From: Rhynchopus euleeides
Lineage: Eukaryota; Euglenozoa; Diplonemea; Diplonemida; Diplonemidae
Reading direction: 5' to 3'
Assembly: GCA_963210315.1 (NCBI GenBank)
Contig: OY723259.1
Span: 1,922,001 to 1,986,000 of the forward strand
Length of the DNA: 64,000 nucleotides
Both the position numbers and the translations under genes were made by a program. This document shows, piece by piece, positions 1-10,537 of this stretch. Numbering within the stretch: the stretch's first letter is position 1; each line of letters starts with the position of its first letter. Under the pieces are notes generated by a model. It saw only the letters and a list, made by a program, of their open reading frames with translations, did not search any database and was not told the origin of the DNA.

Positions 1-2
1 CT

Positions 3-1415
3 CGCGACGAGAGCGTTCGAGTGTGGGATGCATCAACAGGCAAGGAGTTGCAGTTTGAAGGCCACACCGGCAATGTGTGGACCGTTGCCGTCACCCCAGA
101 CGGATCGAAGATTGTCTCAGGATCTGGCGACGAGAGCGTTCGAGTGTGGGATGCATCAACAGGCAAGGAGTTGCAGAAGCTTGAAGGCCACACCGACGCT
201 GTGAACGCCGTTGCCGTCACCCCAGACGGATCGAAGATTGTCTCAGGATCTGGCGACGAGAGCGTTCGAGTGTGGGATGTATCAACAGGCAAGGAGTTGC
301 AGAAGCTTGAAGGCCACACCGGCACTGTGTGGACCGTTGCTGTCACCCCAGACGGATCGAAGATTGTCTCAGGATCTCGCGACGAGAGCGTTCGAGTGTG
401 GGATGCATCAACAGGCAAGGAGTTGCAGTTTGAAGGCCACACCGGCAATGTGTGGACCGTTGCCGTCACCCCAGACGGATCGAAGATTGTCTCAGGATCT
501 GGCGACGAGAGCGTTCGAGTGTGGGATGCATCAACAGGCAAGGAGTTGCAGAAGCTTGAAGGCCACACCGACTATGTGGGCACCGTTGCTGTCACCCCAG
601 ACGGATCGAAGATTGTCTCAGGATCTGGCGACGAGAGCGTTCGAGTGTGGGATGCATCAACAGGCAAGGAGTTGCAGAAGCTTGAAGGCCACAGCGGCAA
701 TGTGAACACCGTTGCTGTCGCCCCAGACGGATCGAAGATTATCTCAGGATCTCGCGACGAGAGCGTTCGAGTGTGGGGTGCATCAACAGGCAAGGAGTTG
801 CAGAAGCTTGAAGGCCACACCGACGCTGTGAACGCCGTTGCCGTCACCCCAGACGGATCGAAGATTGTCTCAGGATCTGACGACAAGAGCGTTCGAGTGT
901 GGGATGCATCAACAGGCAAGGAGTTGCAGAAGCTTGAAGGCCACACCGGCGATGTGTACACCGTTGCTGTCACCCCAGACGGATCGAAGATTGTCTCAGG
1001 ATCTGGCGACGAGAGCGTTCGAGTGTGGGATGCATCAACAGGCAAGGAGTTGCAGAAGCTTGAAGGCCACACCGACGCTGTGGGGGCGGTGGCTGTCACC
1101 CCAGACGGATCGAAGATTCTGTCATGCTCTCGCGACCAGGTGGTTCGAGTGTGGGATGTATCAACAGGGCAGGTGTTGCAGAATCTTGGGGGCCACGCCG
1201 ACACTCTGCTCAGCGCGACTGTGGGCTCATGCGGATCCAACACCATTGCCCTTTGTCACGACAATGCCATTCGCCTCTGTGCCGCGTCCTGGTGTCTGCA
1301 AGCTGTGGTGGCTTGCACCCCCAGCGTCCCTGTTCCCGTTAAATGCGCAGGGCTCGACACTGTGACGCCACCCACTGTGCGCGCTTTACTTGGTGGCGGT
1401 GTCACTGATCCGTAG
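3..1415 (+). CDS. WD40-repeat protein, 3' part (5' end outside window)
   Basis: The frame is open from the left edge of the window to a TAG at 1413-1415, so the true start lies upstream. It encodes one partial, nine good and one decayed WD40 blade, each 41-42 residues, with the pattern EGHT..V..VAVTPDGSKIVSGS.DESVRVWDASTGKELQ. WD40 blades fold into beta-propellers that act as protein-binding platforms; no partner or enzyme domain is visible here. The blades are nearly identical in DNA (126-bp unit; two units lack 3 bp and read LQFEGH instead of LQKLEGH), which points to recent tandem expansion or gene conversion. The last blade (about 1180-1300) has lost the consensus and runs into a Cys/Val/Thr-rich tail. 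Because the DNA repeats, other frames and the opposite strand also stay open; they are shadows. The domain call is firm; the role is unknown. Confidence 0.85.
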   Translation, partial: RDESVRVWDASTGKELQFEGHTGNVWTVAVTPDGSKIVSGSGDESVRVWDASTGKELQKLEGHTDAVNAVAVTPDGSKIVSGSGDESVRVWDVSTGKELQKLEGHTGTVWTVAVTPDGSKIVSGSRDESVRVWDASTGKELQFEGHTGNVWTVAVTPDGSKIVSGSGDESVRVWDASTGKELQKLEGHTDYVGTVAVTPDGSKIVSGSGDESVRVWDASTGKELQKLEGHSGNVNTVAVAPDGSKIISGSRDESVRVWGASTGKELQKLEGHTDAVNAVAVTPDGSKIVSGSDDKSVRVWDASTGKELQKLEGHTGDVYTVAVTPDGSKIVSGSGDESVRVWDASTGKELQKLEGHTDAVGAVAVTPDGSKILSCSRDQVVRVWDVSTGQVLQNLGGHADTLLSATVGSCGSNTIALCHDNAIRLCAASWCLQAVVACTPSVPVPVKCAGLDTVTPPTVRALLGGGVTDP

Positions 1416-2394
1416 TGGACACACGGACCACAGTCGGGCACTTCTGTGCTGTGCGACGCTGCTTCTGCCCATCCCAATGTGGCATTGTGGCCTGGCGGTG
1501 AACCGCGTGAACCCCCGCCCTCCCACCTGTGGTGGACAAACATGGGCAAGGTGCTCCCTCACGCTTGCCAACGTGTGGGAGCACCTTGCCTGCAGCACCA
1601 CCTGCCTGTGCACCGCAACCTTGTGACACAGCGTGCAGTGTATCTCGATGTGTTGTGTGCAGTCTTCCCCTGTTGAAGGATATGCTCTCCTCGCATTGTG
1701 ACACGACAAGCGCCCCATATTTCCCACCTGTGCACCGGCACCCTTTCTGTTGACACTTTGAAGGACGTACGGGGAAAGGTCGGGGGGGTTGGACCCGAAA
1801 ATTGAATGTGCTCCTCTTGTGTCGCCTCATGCAATGAGAGAGAAGTGGAACACAGAAAACAGGCCCGATTTGAGTTTACGGTGTGTGGGTGTCGTGGAGG
1901 GGTGCGGGTGGCGGGACAGAGGGCCACACCTGGCGGCACTCGGTTCGGTCGCCTTGTCGCCCACTGCTGGGTGGCCTTGGCCTGTTCTGCACTCTGCAGG
2001 CTGTGGCACCCTCCCGTGCTTCCGACAGCGCTGCAGCTCAGCTGACTACGGCGGGCTGCCGCTGCGTGTGCGCCACCGTGGGCAGCCAGCATATCTGCAA
2101 GGGATGCAGCAGCACCACGAACGGCACACCCTCTGCTCCCTCTCTCCTGTGCCGGACAAGGCACTGCCAGTCGTGTGGCTGTCGATGTGACGATGTGCTT
2201 CTCCCCCTGCCTCCCCCAGCCCCTGCCCTGCTTGCACCCTGCTGGACTATCATACCCTGCACTACACTCAAAATTCCAGTAGGTTGGTACAGTTTCACAC
2301 AGTTTAATACGGCCGTGCTTAATACAGTTGAGTACAAGCCCTGCCATCACCGCCCCCTCCCCTGCAGGAAGACACGGCACAGCCTCCTAGGGCA
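1416..2394. other. Spacer between the WD40 and coiled-coil genes
   Basis: No convincing gene seen. Short Cys-rich frames exist (for example 2050-2180) but match no family I know. A pyrimidine-rich stretch ending CCTGCAG at 2361-2367 looks like a splice acceptor 27 nt before the next ATG. Confidence 0.5.
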
Positions 2395-4077
2395 ATGTCC
2401 GCACCCCGGTCCGCGAGCCTGATGAGTCCCGGATCTTTTGCCAAGTCGCCCGCTGTACACAGCCCCTACACGCCGACGCACGCATCGCACTCCCCTGTGC
2501 TGGCGCACTACTCGCCTGAGCCGGCATACGGCGCAGAGCCCTCACCCGTCCCGCTGGCCCCTGTGTCGCCTGCCGTCGCACGCTTCGCATCCGTCAGCCC
2601 CCACGTCGAGGATGCCATCGCAGGGAGCGTGGGCCGCGTCCGCCACCTCGCCGTCACCAACACGGAGGCATCGTATGTCGAGGAGCTGTCGGGCAGCCGC
2701 CTGGCAGCCGCGCGAGCACGTGCCAACGTGACGGAGGCCACCGTGGCGAACCTGCAGAAGGAGACGAGCGTGTCTGTGGAGGAGAGCGAGAGGCAGCGCC
2801 GCGAGGCGATCCTCGCGCGGAAGCAGGCCGAGGCTGCTGCGAGGCAGGCAGGCAATGCCCGCTTCAGGCAGGTGTCGGCGGAGCGCGACCTGCTGGACGT
2901 GGCGTCGAAGCGCGCCAAGGAGGAGGCCCGTGTGGCACGCCTGCAGGCGCTGACGCATTATACGCAGGCCGAGGTGCATGCGTCGCACCACACCATGTCG
3001 GCATCCGAGGCTGCGCTGCACGCTGCGCGGCAGTCGGTGTCGCAGACGCGTGAGTCTGCCGGGTCTGCGCGCCGCGCGCTGTCCGGCACCCGCATCCGGA
3101 AGCAGCGTGCGGAGTCCCTCCTGCGTGACTCCTATGCGGCGGTGTCGGAGGCGTCGCTTGATGTCAACCGCCACAGCGCAGAGCTGGTGCACGCTGCAGA
3201 GAGGGAGCGCGATGCGCTGCACCGCAAGGAGTCTGCGAGGCAGGTGGAGACCGTCGCCACGTCGTACCTCGCACACCCCGACGCGCAGAGCCCCATGCGC
3301 AGGGTGGATGCGGGGATCGCGTCTGCCGACATCGAGAGCGCGCGGCTGGCGGAGCGTGTTGCGGAGTGCACTGCGGCGGAGGCGCGCTACAAGGCGCTGA
3401 TGGCGAACGATAAGCTGAAGGGTGCGGAGGATAGGCTGATCAACGCAGACACCACGGCGCGTGTGACGGATGCCGCCTTCCGCGATTCGGCAGTCGAGCT
3501 GGAGATCTGCCGGCAGCGCGTTGCCCAGCAGGAGGCGGTGCTGCAGAGCGTGAAGCTGGTGGAGCGTGAGAACATGATGCAGGCGCAGCGTTCAAAGGAG
3601 CAGGTTGTGGTGAACGCGCAGGCCCTGGCGCGGCGGCGCGCAACCCTCAAGCGTGCGAAGGACAAGCTGGTGAAGCTGAACTCGTCGAGCGACCTGAAGC
3701 GGAAGGAGGCGACGCGGCAGCTGCAGACGGCGGAGATGGCGGAGAAGATCTACATCAACAAGCTGACACACGAGCACCTGTCCCGCAGCCATGCAGAGGC
3801 TGCCACGACACGCGCCCTGGCGACACGCGAGACTTTGGCGGAGACACGCGTGGGCCTGGTGCACGCGAAACAGGAGGAGATGCAGGCGGCACTCGACTAC
3901 GAGCAGGCGCGTGTGGACTCCACCTATGTGAGGACCGCCATGGATTCTGAGGTGGCCCACCTCCAGCAGCTCGAAAACCTGGCCCTGTCCCCCACCGTTG
4001 CCGCCTCGGCCAGCCCCGCACACTATGTCCCCTACAGCCCGCACACACCGCCTGCCCCGCACAGTCCGCACTATTAG
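2395..4077 (+). CDS. Long coiled-coil protein with SP-rich ends
   Basis: A 560-residue single open exon with GC-rich third positions, starting at ATG 2395 and ending TAG. Residues 1-60 are rich in SP/HSP/YSP motifs. Residues about 65-285 and 300-525 are Ala/Arg/Glu/Gln-rich heptad-like helix with few helix breakers, interrupted by a short Pro-containing hinge (HPDAQSPMRR). The last 30 residues are again SP-rich (HYVPYSPHTPPAPHSPHY). No catalytic motif, signal peptide or membrane segment is visible. This design is common in cytoskeletal, basal-body or filament-forming proteins, and the SP tails would suit proline-directed kinases, but that is inference. I do not recognise an orthologue. CCTGCAG at 2361-2367 suggests a 5'-UTR intron or another acceptor just upstream. 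Confidence 0.8.
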   Translation: MSAPRSASLMSPGSFAKSPAVHSPYTPTHASHSPVLAHYSPEPAYGAEPSPVPLAPVSPAVARFASVSPHVEDAIAGSVGRVRHLAVTNTEASYVEELSGSRLAAARARANVTEATVANLQKETSVSVEESERQRREAILARKQAEAAARQAGNARFRQVSAERDLLDVASKRAKEEARVARLQALTHYTQAEVHASHHTMSASEAALHAARQSVSQTRESAGSARRALSGTRIRKQRAESLLRDSYAAVSEASLDVNRHSAELVHAAERERDALHRKESARQVETVATSYLAHPDAQSPMRRVDAGIASADIESARLAERVAECTAAEARYKALMANDKLKGAEDRLINADTTARVTDAAFRDSAVELEICRQRVAQQEAVLQSVKLVERENMMQAQRSKEQVVVNAQALARRRATLKRAKDKLVKLNSSSDLKRKEATRQLQTAEMAEKIYINKLTHEHLSRSHAEAATTRALATRETLAETRVGLVHAKQEEMQAALDYEQARVDSTYVRTAMDSEVAHLQQLENLALSPTVAASASPAHYVPYSPHTPPAPHSPHY

Positions 4078-5068
4078 GCTGCGACACGTCTGCCTGTGTG
4101 GGTTTCTGGCGCTCATGCCGTGGCATTGTATCACCCAGTTTTCGTTGTCTGTATTTGTAACATTCCCACGAAAGGCAGGGGCGCGTGTGTGTCTTGTGTG
4201 CTGCAAGCTGTTGGGCAGAAAGAGAGAAATTTGTAACAGCCCCACCGGCTGCAGGCAGGGGGGCGGGAGGGGGTGGGGGTGGGGGCAAGGCGAAGCGGGG
4301 GAAGTATGGCATGCCCCTTGCCACGAATGATACTATGGCGTAATGTTGCTGTAAACAAATATAAATTGAGGTTTACAAAGCAAACCCTGGAAGCCCGCAT
4401 GTGGCGCTCTTTACTGATGTGTGTTGTATTATCTTTGTTCTTCGTTACGATCGGCAGCGCGAGGCAGGGGTGTCGTGGAGTAGCGAAGGATATCGTACCA
4501 ACTGAGAGATTAGGAAATCCCTCTTCTTTCAGTCTTTCTACCGACTTGAGACACGACCGTGCCCTCATCGCAAAGTCGTTCGGACCTGTTTTAGCAGCTG
4601 TTCAGTGAGATGTTATGTATTCCATCGCAAGCCCTCCGGCAAACATGGAGACGGCTATTCCCCCCCACCCCCCCACCCCCCCACCCCCTGAAGGGTTTCA
4701 GAAGAACCCCGCCCCCCCTCCCCCTCCCACACACCCCACCCCAGTGTATAAGTCCGCAACCACCCGCATCCCCTCTCCCCCCCACCCCCCCCACCCCCAA
4801 GTTGTCATTTGCCGTTTCTTTTTTTTGTAAGCCCTCACATTCCCCTCCCCCCCTTATCCCACCCAGCACCCCCCACCACCACCACATGTCCTCCTCTTTC
4901 ATATATAGTGCCACCCCCGACGCTTTCCAAAAGAAAATGTTTATTCACGTGTGTGATGTGCTGTGTGGCGCAAAAAAAAATATGGCCAGCGGATTGTTGT
5001 GTTCGCTGATGTACTGTGAGGAGATCCCCACTGCACCCCCCTTCTCCCCCCCTCTCTTATTTTCCTAG
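4078..5068. other. Spacer with C-rich tract
   Basis: Noncoding 3' flank of the coiled-coil gene. It contains a diverged copy of a dispersed repeat (4440-4608, listed separately) and a C/CCACC-rich tract at about 4655-4900. The proline-rich frames through that tract are low-complexity artefacts. Confidence 0.6.
4440..4608 (+). repeat. Dispersed structured repeat, copy 1 (diverged)
   Basis: It aligns block by block with 22861-23076 and 52386-52630: GTTACGA, then (C)GAAGGA(A/T)ATCGTAC, then ACTGA...GATTAG, then CTTGAGACA, then GT(C/T)CGGA(A/C)CTGTT...CAG. The blocks are conserved while the spacers are not, as in a structured RNA gene or an old SINE. No RNA family recognised. Confidence 0.45.
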
Positions 5069-5070
5069 TA

Positions 5071-5434
5071 CCTGGGACCCCCCGTGTTTAAGTCCCCCCC
5101 CTGGAGGCGATTTTCGGCCGGGGGGGACTTAAACACGGGGGGGGCGGACCTAAACACAGGGGGGGCTTAAACACGGGGGTGGCACAGTGGAGACCAAGAA
5201 GACCTCTTCCTCTGCTGTCGTAGGGGGGTAATTCCGGTCCGGATGGACTTTTGGCACCCCACTTTTCGACTGTGACAGCACCTGGAGGGCCTAGGGGCCA
5301 CCTGATGACCCTCCAGACCAGCCCACCCCCGTGTTTAAGTCCCCCTGTGTTTAAGTCCCCCCCCTGCCAGACCCCCAGGGGGGGACTTAAACACGGGGGT
5401 AAGGGGGGGGGACTTATACACGGGGGGTCCCAGG
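5071..5434 (+). mobile_element. MITE, family CCTGGGACC, copy 1
   Basis: A 364-bp foldback flanked by TA (5069-5070 and 5435-5436). Both ends read CCTGGGACC followed by CCCGTGTTTAAGTCCCCC. Inside, GTGTTTAAGTCCCC and its complement recur several times around a unique core (about 5200-5320). A second, inverted copy lies at 37527-37821. There is no coding capacity; the TA duplication suggests a Tc1/mariner-type mover acting in trans. Confidence 0.75.
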
Positions 5435-5436
5435 TA

Positions 5437-6745
5437 AGCTATATAGTTCGTTGGGCAGCCCCTGCTGCGTCTTGGGATGTATCCGCAACTTGTTTTTGAG
5501 GAACATGCCTTGTGCAGCATGGGGGGGGGGGAGGTGCCTTGTTTTACCGTCTTTATTTTATGTGTCACCTCATTGCAATGAAATGGGAGCAGCAGCACAC
5601 CCTGCAAACCCCTGCAGCAGGCAGTGTCTCTATCTACGGCGCCTGCATCTCAACATCCGAACGTGTGACTGGCGTGTTTTGATTGTTGCCAGAGGTGTTC
5701 AGCCTTCGAAGAACACCAGCTGCTCGTTGCTCCCCCCCCACCCCCCCCCCCCCTTCTCCTTGATTGTATTAGTTTGCCGAGTCCATCACGGCCCCCCTCC
5801 CCGCTCCCCTGCCTCTCCGCCGAAGAACAACATAGCAGTTGTCAACAAATGGAGGGCCCCGTCACCGCAAGACCAAGACTCCTCGAGACTCCTGGTGTTT
5901 TGAGTTCCCTGCCCCCCCCCCCTCCCCACCCCCCCACCCACTCTCCCCCTTCTCCTCCTCCTATATATACCAATATATCGTCTCTCTTGAGTGTTTTCAC
6001 AGTGCCCCCCCCCCCTGAGGCTTCATTGCGAGAAGGTGCTGGGAGATTTACTTTTCCATTCACTCTCGACGATCAACCCCCCCCCCTGAGGCACCAGCAA
6101 GCTTCAAACCAGAGCAACGCAGTCTCTCTCTCTCTCTCCCCCCCCCCCCTCCCCTGGGCTGGGCTGGGATCAGGGGCCTTGTTTAGAACATACCCGGTGA
6201 TGACGCCGTTGGGCATGTGTATATGTGGATGTGTTGCAGCGGAGATTGTCACCAGAAGCAAGGGGATGCATGTTGTGTGTGTGTGTGAGTGAGTACACAC
6301 ACACAGTCTGGAGGTCACGAGCAAGAGCAGAGGTTGTTCGGTGTGATCTGCACCTCCTCGAAAAAAAGACTCACGTGTGTGTGTGTGTGACTCGGTGCCT
6401 TCTCCGCTTGCTGCAGACATGATTCAGTTGCAGTGCTGCGCCCCCACCCACCCCCCCTCTCCATCCAGCAGATGCCTGGGAACAGTAAACAACAGGAGAA
6501 GACCCCTCGCCAAGACAAGCACCCCCCTGCAGAGGTGTGTGTGTTGGGTGGTTGCCGTCGTGTCATGACCGGGTCGCAGCCCTCCCCCCCACCCCACCCC
6601 ACCCCACCCCACCCCACCCCACCCCACCCCACCCCACCCCCCCCTCTGCGTATCGAGGCCAGCTCTGTGATTCTGTGCCGTCCTTCTGTACCACTTTGCT
6701 GCCACCCCACCACCCCGCAGGCCAGCCTCACTCACCCCCGCCAGT
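5437..6745. other. Spacer with homopolymers and ACCCC microsatellite
   Basis: No gene supported. It contains C runs (about 5735-5750, 5912-5940, 6008-6015), a CT run near 6125-6150, TG runs near 6270-6300 and 6375-6390, and an (ACCCC)n array at about 6585-6645. A pyrimidine-rich stretch ending CCCCGCAG at 6720 may be an acceptor for the downstream gene, with a 25-nt leader before ATG 6746. Confidence 0.55.
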
Positions 6746-8986
6746 ATGGCGGGGCCGCAGCCTGGGGAACGTGACCCGCTCATCGGAGCGGATGCGCGCG
6801 GGAGCCACGGCGATGTGAATGGCTGCCACCTGACAAACAACACCCGGGCGCGCGGCCCGTCCGGGGGGAGTGACAATTTCACTGACAACTCGAGCTTTGG
6901 CGGGATGACGCTCCGCGTGGACCTGAGGCGTGTCGCGCACAAGCTGTCGGTGCCCCTGTCAGCCCTGCTCTACCACTTCCAGACAGACCCATCGTCGGAG
7001 TGCATCACGAAGAACCGCTTCGAGGAGCCGGACCACACCTTCCGTGTGGAGATCGCGGTGGACCGCGAGACGACATCACACATCTACCAGGACCCCATCG
7101 AGGGCACGCCGCTGCCTTCGCCGCTTCCTTCTCCGAAGCCCTCGATGGAGGGCCTCCCCAGCGCCACTGCCGCGGCGGGGGGGAAGCAGCGCGACTCGTC
7201 GGAGCTGGGCACGGCGGTTGTCGTGTCGCACCACACACAGCAGGGCCCGTCGAATGTTCGCGACTCTGCCAGGAGGCCGAGCCTCCCTGCCTCCAGGAAG
7301 GCAGTCCACTCCCACAACGGCGATGCCCGCGCCAGCGTCTCCGGCGTGGGCAGCGAGGACGGGTCTGTGAAGGTGCTGGACATCGTGCACGCCAGCCGCG
7401 AGGAGGTGACCAAGCCCTACATCGGCTACATCGTGCGGGATGGCACGCGTGGCGCCACCATGATGGCGCTCCCCAACCTGCCCCCGTCGTACCCAGGGCG
7501 CGACTCGCCCCTCAATGCGCTTGCGTGGAACGCATCCACCTCCTCGCTGCGCCGCGGCGACACGGAGGTGCCTGAGCCGCCCCCGCGTGCTAGCGGCGTG
7601 CGGAGCTGCCTGTGGAACTGCCTGGATGCCTGCGCCGCAGCGCACGACGAGAGGCACGAGTCGACGTCGCATATCGGGGATGTCAACTGCTGCGATTTCA
7701 GCTCCTGCTTCTCGGGGACACCCACCGTGATCCGGAGCGTCGTGCTCTACTCCCACGGCAGCGCGCTGATGCTGCAGGTGCAGCGCAAGATCCCCGCATG
7801 GGGTGTGCCCACGCTGCTCCTCGCGATGGGCCTCGGCACCTTCGTCCCTCTCCTCTACCTTAAGCTGTCGGACTGGTCGGATGAGCACAACTTCGCTGTG
7901 ACCGACAACAGCACCGTCGGGATCGTCGCGGCGACTGTCTGGTGGTCCTTCTCCGAGCTCATCTTCGTTACCCTGATGATGGTGGTCGCCGCCCTCACAG
8001 CGGGTGCGCGCTACTTCCAGCCCCTAGTGGATATCGTCAACCGGCCCTCCGCAGCCGCCAACTCGCTGCTGCTGCTCCTGATCCTGAGCGACTGCACCCG
8101 CCGGATCGGATGGTCCTTCCTCCAGATCCGCGAGGCAAACGGCCCCGCCTACGTCCTGAACATCACCTTCTCCCTCTGGGTGCTGATCTACAAGCTGATG
8201 TTTTCACGCAGCGGCGTGGCCTCCTCTGCTGCGAAGAGTGCCGGGATCATCGAAACGGTCAGCACGGTGCTGGTGCTGGCGGGAGGTGTCCTGCAGGGGA
8301 CAACGCTGGATGGTTTCAGCGACTGGGGCCTCAACGACGGCGTGATCGCCGGGGCTGTGAGCGGGATCTCCACCGCGTCCTACATCATCTCCGCCTCCCT
8401 GGTGATCCCCAACCAGCCCATCCTGGGCGTGATGTGGCTCTGCAAGATTGTCAGCTTCATCGGGACGCTCGTCGTGGTGAACGTCCGCACCCACAACGAG
8501 AGCTTCTGGAGCCACTGGACTTCGGACTTCATGGGTGGCGACTCGGCCCGGATCATCGTCCTGCTTGCGGTGGCGGGTGCCTTCCGGGATCTCTTCTACC
8601 TCTGCGCTTTGAGCGCGATGCACTGTGCGACAGTCGCCTCGGCGATGGTGACGCAGTACGTCTTCACCCTGCTCCTAAGCCATGCCATCCTCCCCAGCCA
8701 CCTCGAGCTCGGGAACCTAAACCTCAAGCTGAGCATACCTGCGGTGTGCCTGACTTGCATCGGCCTCTGCGTCAGCGTCAACGTGGTGATGCGCGAGATA
8801 CAGTATTCTGAGGTTGACCTGACGTCGCCGGAGCTGACGCGGAAGGCCGCAAGGCCCCCGCCGCGGCTGACCATGGCGGCGCTGCGGCAGCAGCAACGGC
8901 AGGCGAAGGGGGATCCGCCGATCGTGTGGAAGTATTCCCCCCCACCGACAACACCGCAGGCACAGCCTGGTATGATAACGGGATAG
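6746..8986 (+). CDS. Polytopic membrane protein, DMT/transporter-like
   Basis: A 746-residue single exon from ATG 6746 to TAG. Residues 1-345 are hydrophilic and of low conservation, with Ser/Pro stretches and a Cys-rich patch (RSCLWNCLDACAAAH, then NCCDFSSCFSG); no signal peptide is evident. From about residue 348 there are ten hydrophobic segments, at roughly 348-372, 392-417, 437-455, 467-487, 498-518, 532-555, 558-580, 600-623, 630-650 and 660-682. A basic, Pro-rich cytosolic-looking tail follows. Ten helices with small-residue-rich later segments fit the drug/metabolite transporter superfamily fold (nucleotide-sugar or triose-phosphate transporter kin), but I see no diagnostic substrate motif. 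The membrane call is firm; the family call is tentative. Confidence 0.75.
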   Translation: MAGPQPGERDPLIGADARGSHGDVNGCHLTNNTRARGPSGGSDNFTDNSSFGGMTLRVDLRRVAHKLSVPLSALLYHFQTDPSSECITKNRFEEPDHTFRVEIAVDRETTSHIYQDPIEGTPLPSPLPSPKPSMEGLPSATAAAGGKQRDSSELGTAVVVSHHTQQGPSNVRDSARRPSLPASRKAVHSHNGDARASVSGVGSEDGSVKVLDIVHASREEVTKPYIGYIVRDGTRGATMMALPNLPPSYPGRDSPLNALAWNASTSSLRRGDTEVPEPPPRASGVRSCLWNCLDACAAAHDERHESTSHIGDVNCCDFSSCFSGTPTVIRSVVLYSHGSALMLQVQRKIPAWGVPTLLLAMGLGTFVPLLYLKLSDWSDEHNFAVTDNSTVGIVAATVWWSFSELIFVTLMMVVAALTAGARYFQPLVDIVNRPSAAANSLLLLLILSDCTRRIGWSFLQIREANGPAYVLNITFSLWVLIYKLMFSRSGVASSAAKSAGIIETVSTVLVLAGGVLQGTTLDGFSDWGLNDGVIAGAVSGISTASYIISASLVIPNQPILGVMWLCKIVSFIGTLVVVNVRTHNESFWSHWTSDFMGGDSARIIVLLAVAGAFRDLFYLCALSAMHCATVASAMVTQYVFTLLLSHAILPSHLELGNLNLKLSIPAVCLTCIGLCVSVNVVMREIQYSEVDLTSPELTRKAARPPPRLTMAALRQQQRQAKGDPPIVWKYSPPPTTPQAQPGMITG

Positions 8987-9254
8987 CTGGGGGGAGGGAA
9001 GGGTATTTTTTTTGGGATTGGACGATTGCGTTTCATGAGTTTGATAGATGCAAGCCGGGTGGTGGAAGGAGGAGGAGGGGGATGAGGTTCTATCCATCGG
9101 GATGGTGGGAATACACCGATTTTTTTCTGTTGTTTTCCGCACACAGGGTGGTTTTTTTTGCTATAGCGTACCAGTTCTCGTGCGTCGTCTTTCGTGGACG
9201 TTCTGTACGATGCGGGTCCGCTAATCCAACACAGCAAACGGGGGGGGGGGGGGG
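8987..9254. other. 3' flank of membrane-protein gene
   Basis: AT/G-rich noncoding stretch with T runs, ending in a G run (about 9240-9254) that is the insertion site of the next element. Confidence 0.5.
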
Positions 9255-9256
9255 TA

Positions 9257-10403
9257 GGGGGGGTCAAATGCCACCCTTTTACGTGGACAAACACGATTTT
9301 TCAAAAAACCGGCGCAGAGGCCCCAAAGCCCCCGTAAACCCTCCAAACCCCCCCAGATCGGTCCGGAAACCCATCGAACCCCACTTTTCCACCATTCCGG
9401 GCACCTCAGGTGCCCGAATTGGGGTACCTAAATTTTGTGCCACCGTTTGGTACCGTACAGTGCCACTGTGTGGGAGGTTGGAAAAGAAAATGCCCCAACA
9501 CACCACATCTGAGGGTTGCAATGCATGTTGCTTGCCAACCACGTCATCCGGTGGGTGTCAGGCGCTATGTAGGTGGCATTAGCCAGGTCTTCGATGTGTT
9601 CTGGCTTGTATATATACCTCCCTGCCACCATGCACCGGGAGGCTGCCTGTAGGTACGGAACAGTCCAGATGGTCGTGTGATTCCTGTGCAGCAGTGCTCC
9701 ACAACCGGGATGTGTTGACAATGACTGTTGCAACACGAGCTGTACATTCCGGGAACACATGAAGTGCGCTGTCGTGGTACCCATTGTGCCAGAATTGGTA
9801 GTTGCTGCGGTCTACTTTGCCTGGCCCAAGAGCACTGGTACTGAACGGTGCAATATGCGTGGCGAGGTGAATACAACGGAAGCGCGCAAAGTCAATACAG
9901 CTCTCGGATGGCGGGTGGTGGTGCCACTAGTGTGTGACGTTCACTCGAGGATACAACGCATCACAATGAATCAGCAACCGTGGACCGAGTACAATACGCT
10001 CTCTGTGGCTGGTGTGGGGGACAAAGGCAGTGCCTGTGCCGCAGGCAGGGAGGTATATATACAAGCCAGAACACATCGAAGACCTGGCTAATGCCACCTA
10101 CATAGCGCCTGACACCCACCGGATGACGTGGTTGGCAAGCAACATGCATTGCAACCCTCAGATGTGGTGTGTTGGGGCATTTTCTTTTCCAACCTCCCAC
10201 ACAGTGGCACTGTACGGTACCAAACGGTGGCACAAAATTTAGGTACCCCAATTCGGGCACCTGAGGTGCCCGGAATGGTGGAAAAGTGGGGTTCGATGGG
10301 TTTCCGGACCGATCTGGGGGGGTTTGGAGGGTTTACGGGGGCTTTGGGGCCTCTGCGCCGGTTTTTTGAAAAATCGTGTTTGTCACCCCCATTTGACCCC
10401 CCC
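9257..10403 (+). mobile_element. Foldback element, copy A (1147 bp)
   Basis: Flanked by TA at 9255-9256 and 10404-10405. The ends read GGGGGGGTCAAATG, and the two arms (about 9257-9634 and 10042-10403) are near-perfect inverted repeats about 0.37 kb long. The arms differ only just inside the tips, where the left has an extra CCACCCTTTTACGTG. A 0.4-kb unique core carries no convincing gene. Frames in the arms appear once per arm in opposite senses and are by-products of the palindrome. Copies B, C and D lie at 23643, 27281 and 44489. Copy A is closest to C. Confidence 0.85.
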
Positions 10404-10537
10404 TAGGGCTAAGTTGGCGTGATACGTGATACGTATCGCGTATCAGATACGTATCACGTATCACAATTCGCGTCTCGCGTATCACTGAATGGGTCAGTGT
10501 TTTCGGTCCCCATACCCAGGAGGCAGCAGATTGCGTT

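Noticed and set aside
211-1365. Alternative frames in the WD40 region on both strands
   Set aside because: They mirror the 126-bp repeat; only the + frame ending at 1415 gives WD40 blades.
4610-5070. Proline/histidine-rich ORFs over C runs here and elsewhere
   Set aside because: Low-complexity translation of C and CCACC runs; no conserved block.
6942-8811. Long alternative frames inside the membrane-protein gene, both strands
   Set aside because: Arg/Ala/Pro-rich shadows typical of GC-rich genes; the main frame has ten hydrophobic segments.
9410-10260. Conserved 76-118-codon frames in the foldback copies
   Set aside because: The same peptide appears in both arms in opposite senses and overlaps other frames; conservation comes from the palindrome, not coding.
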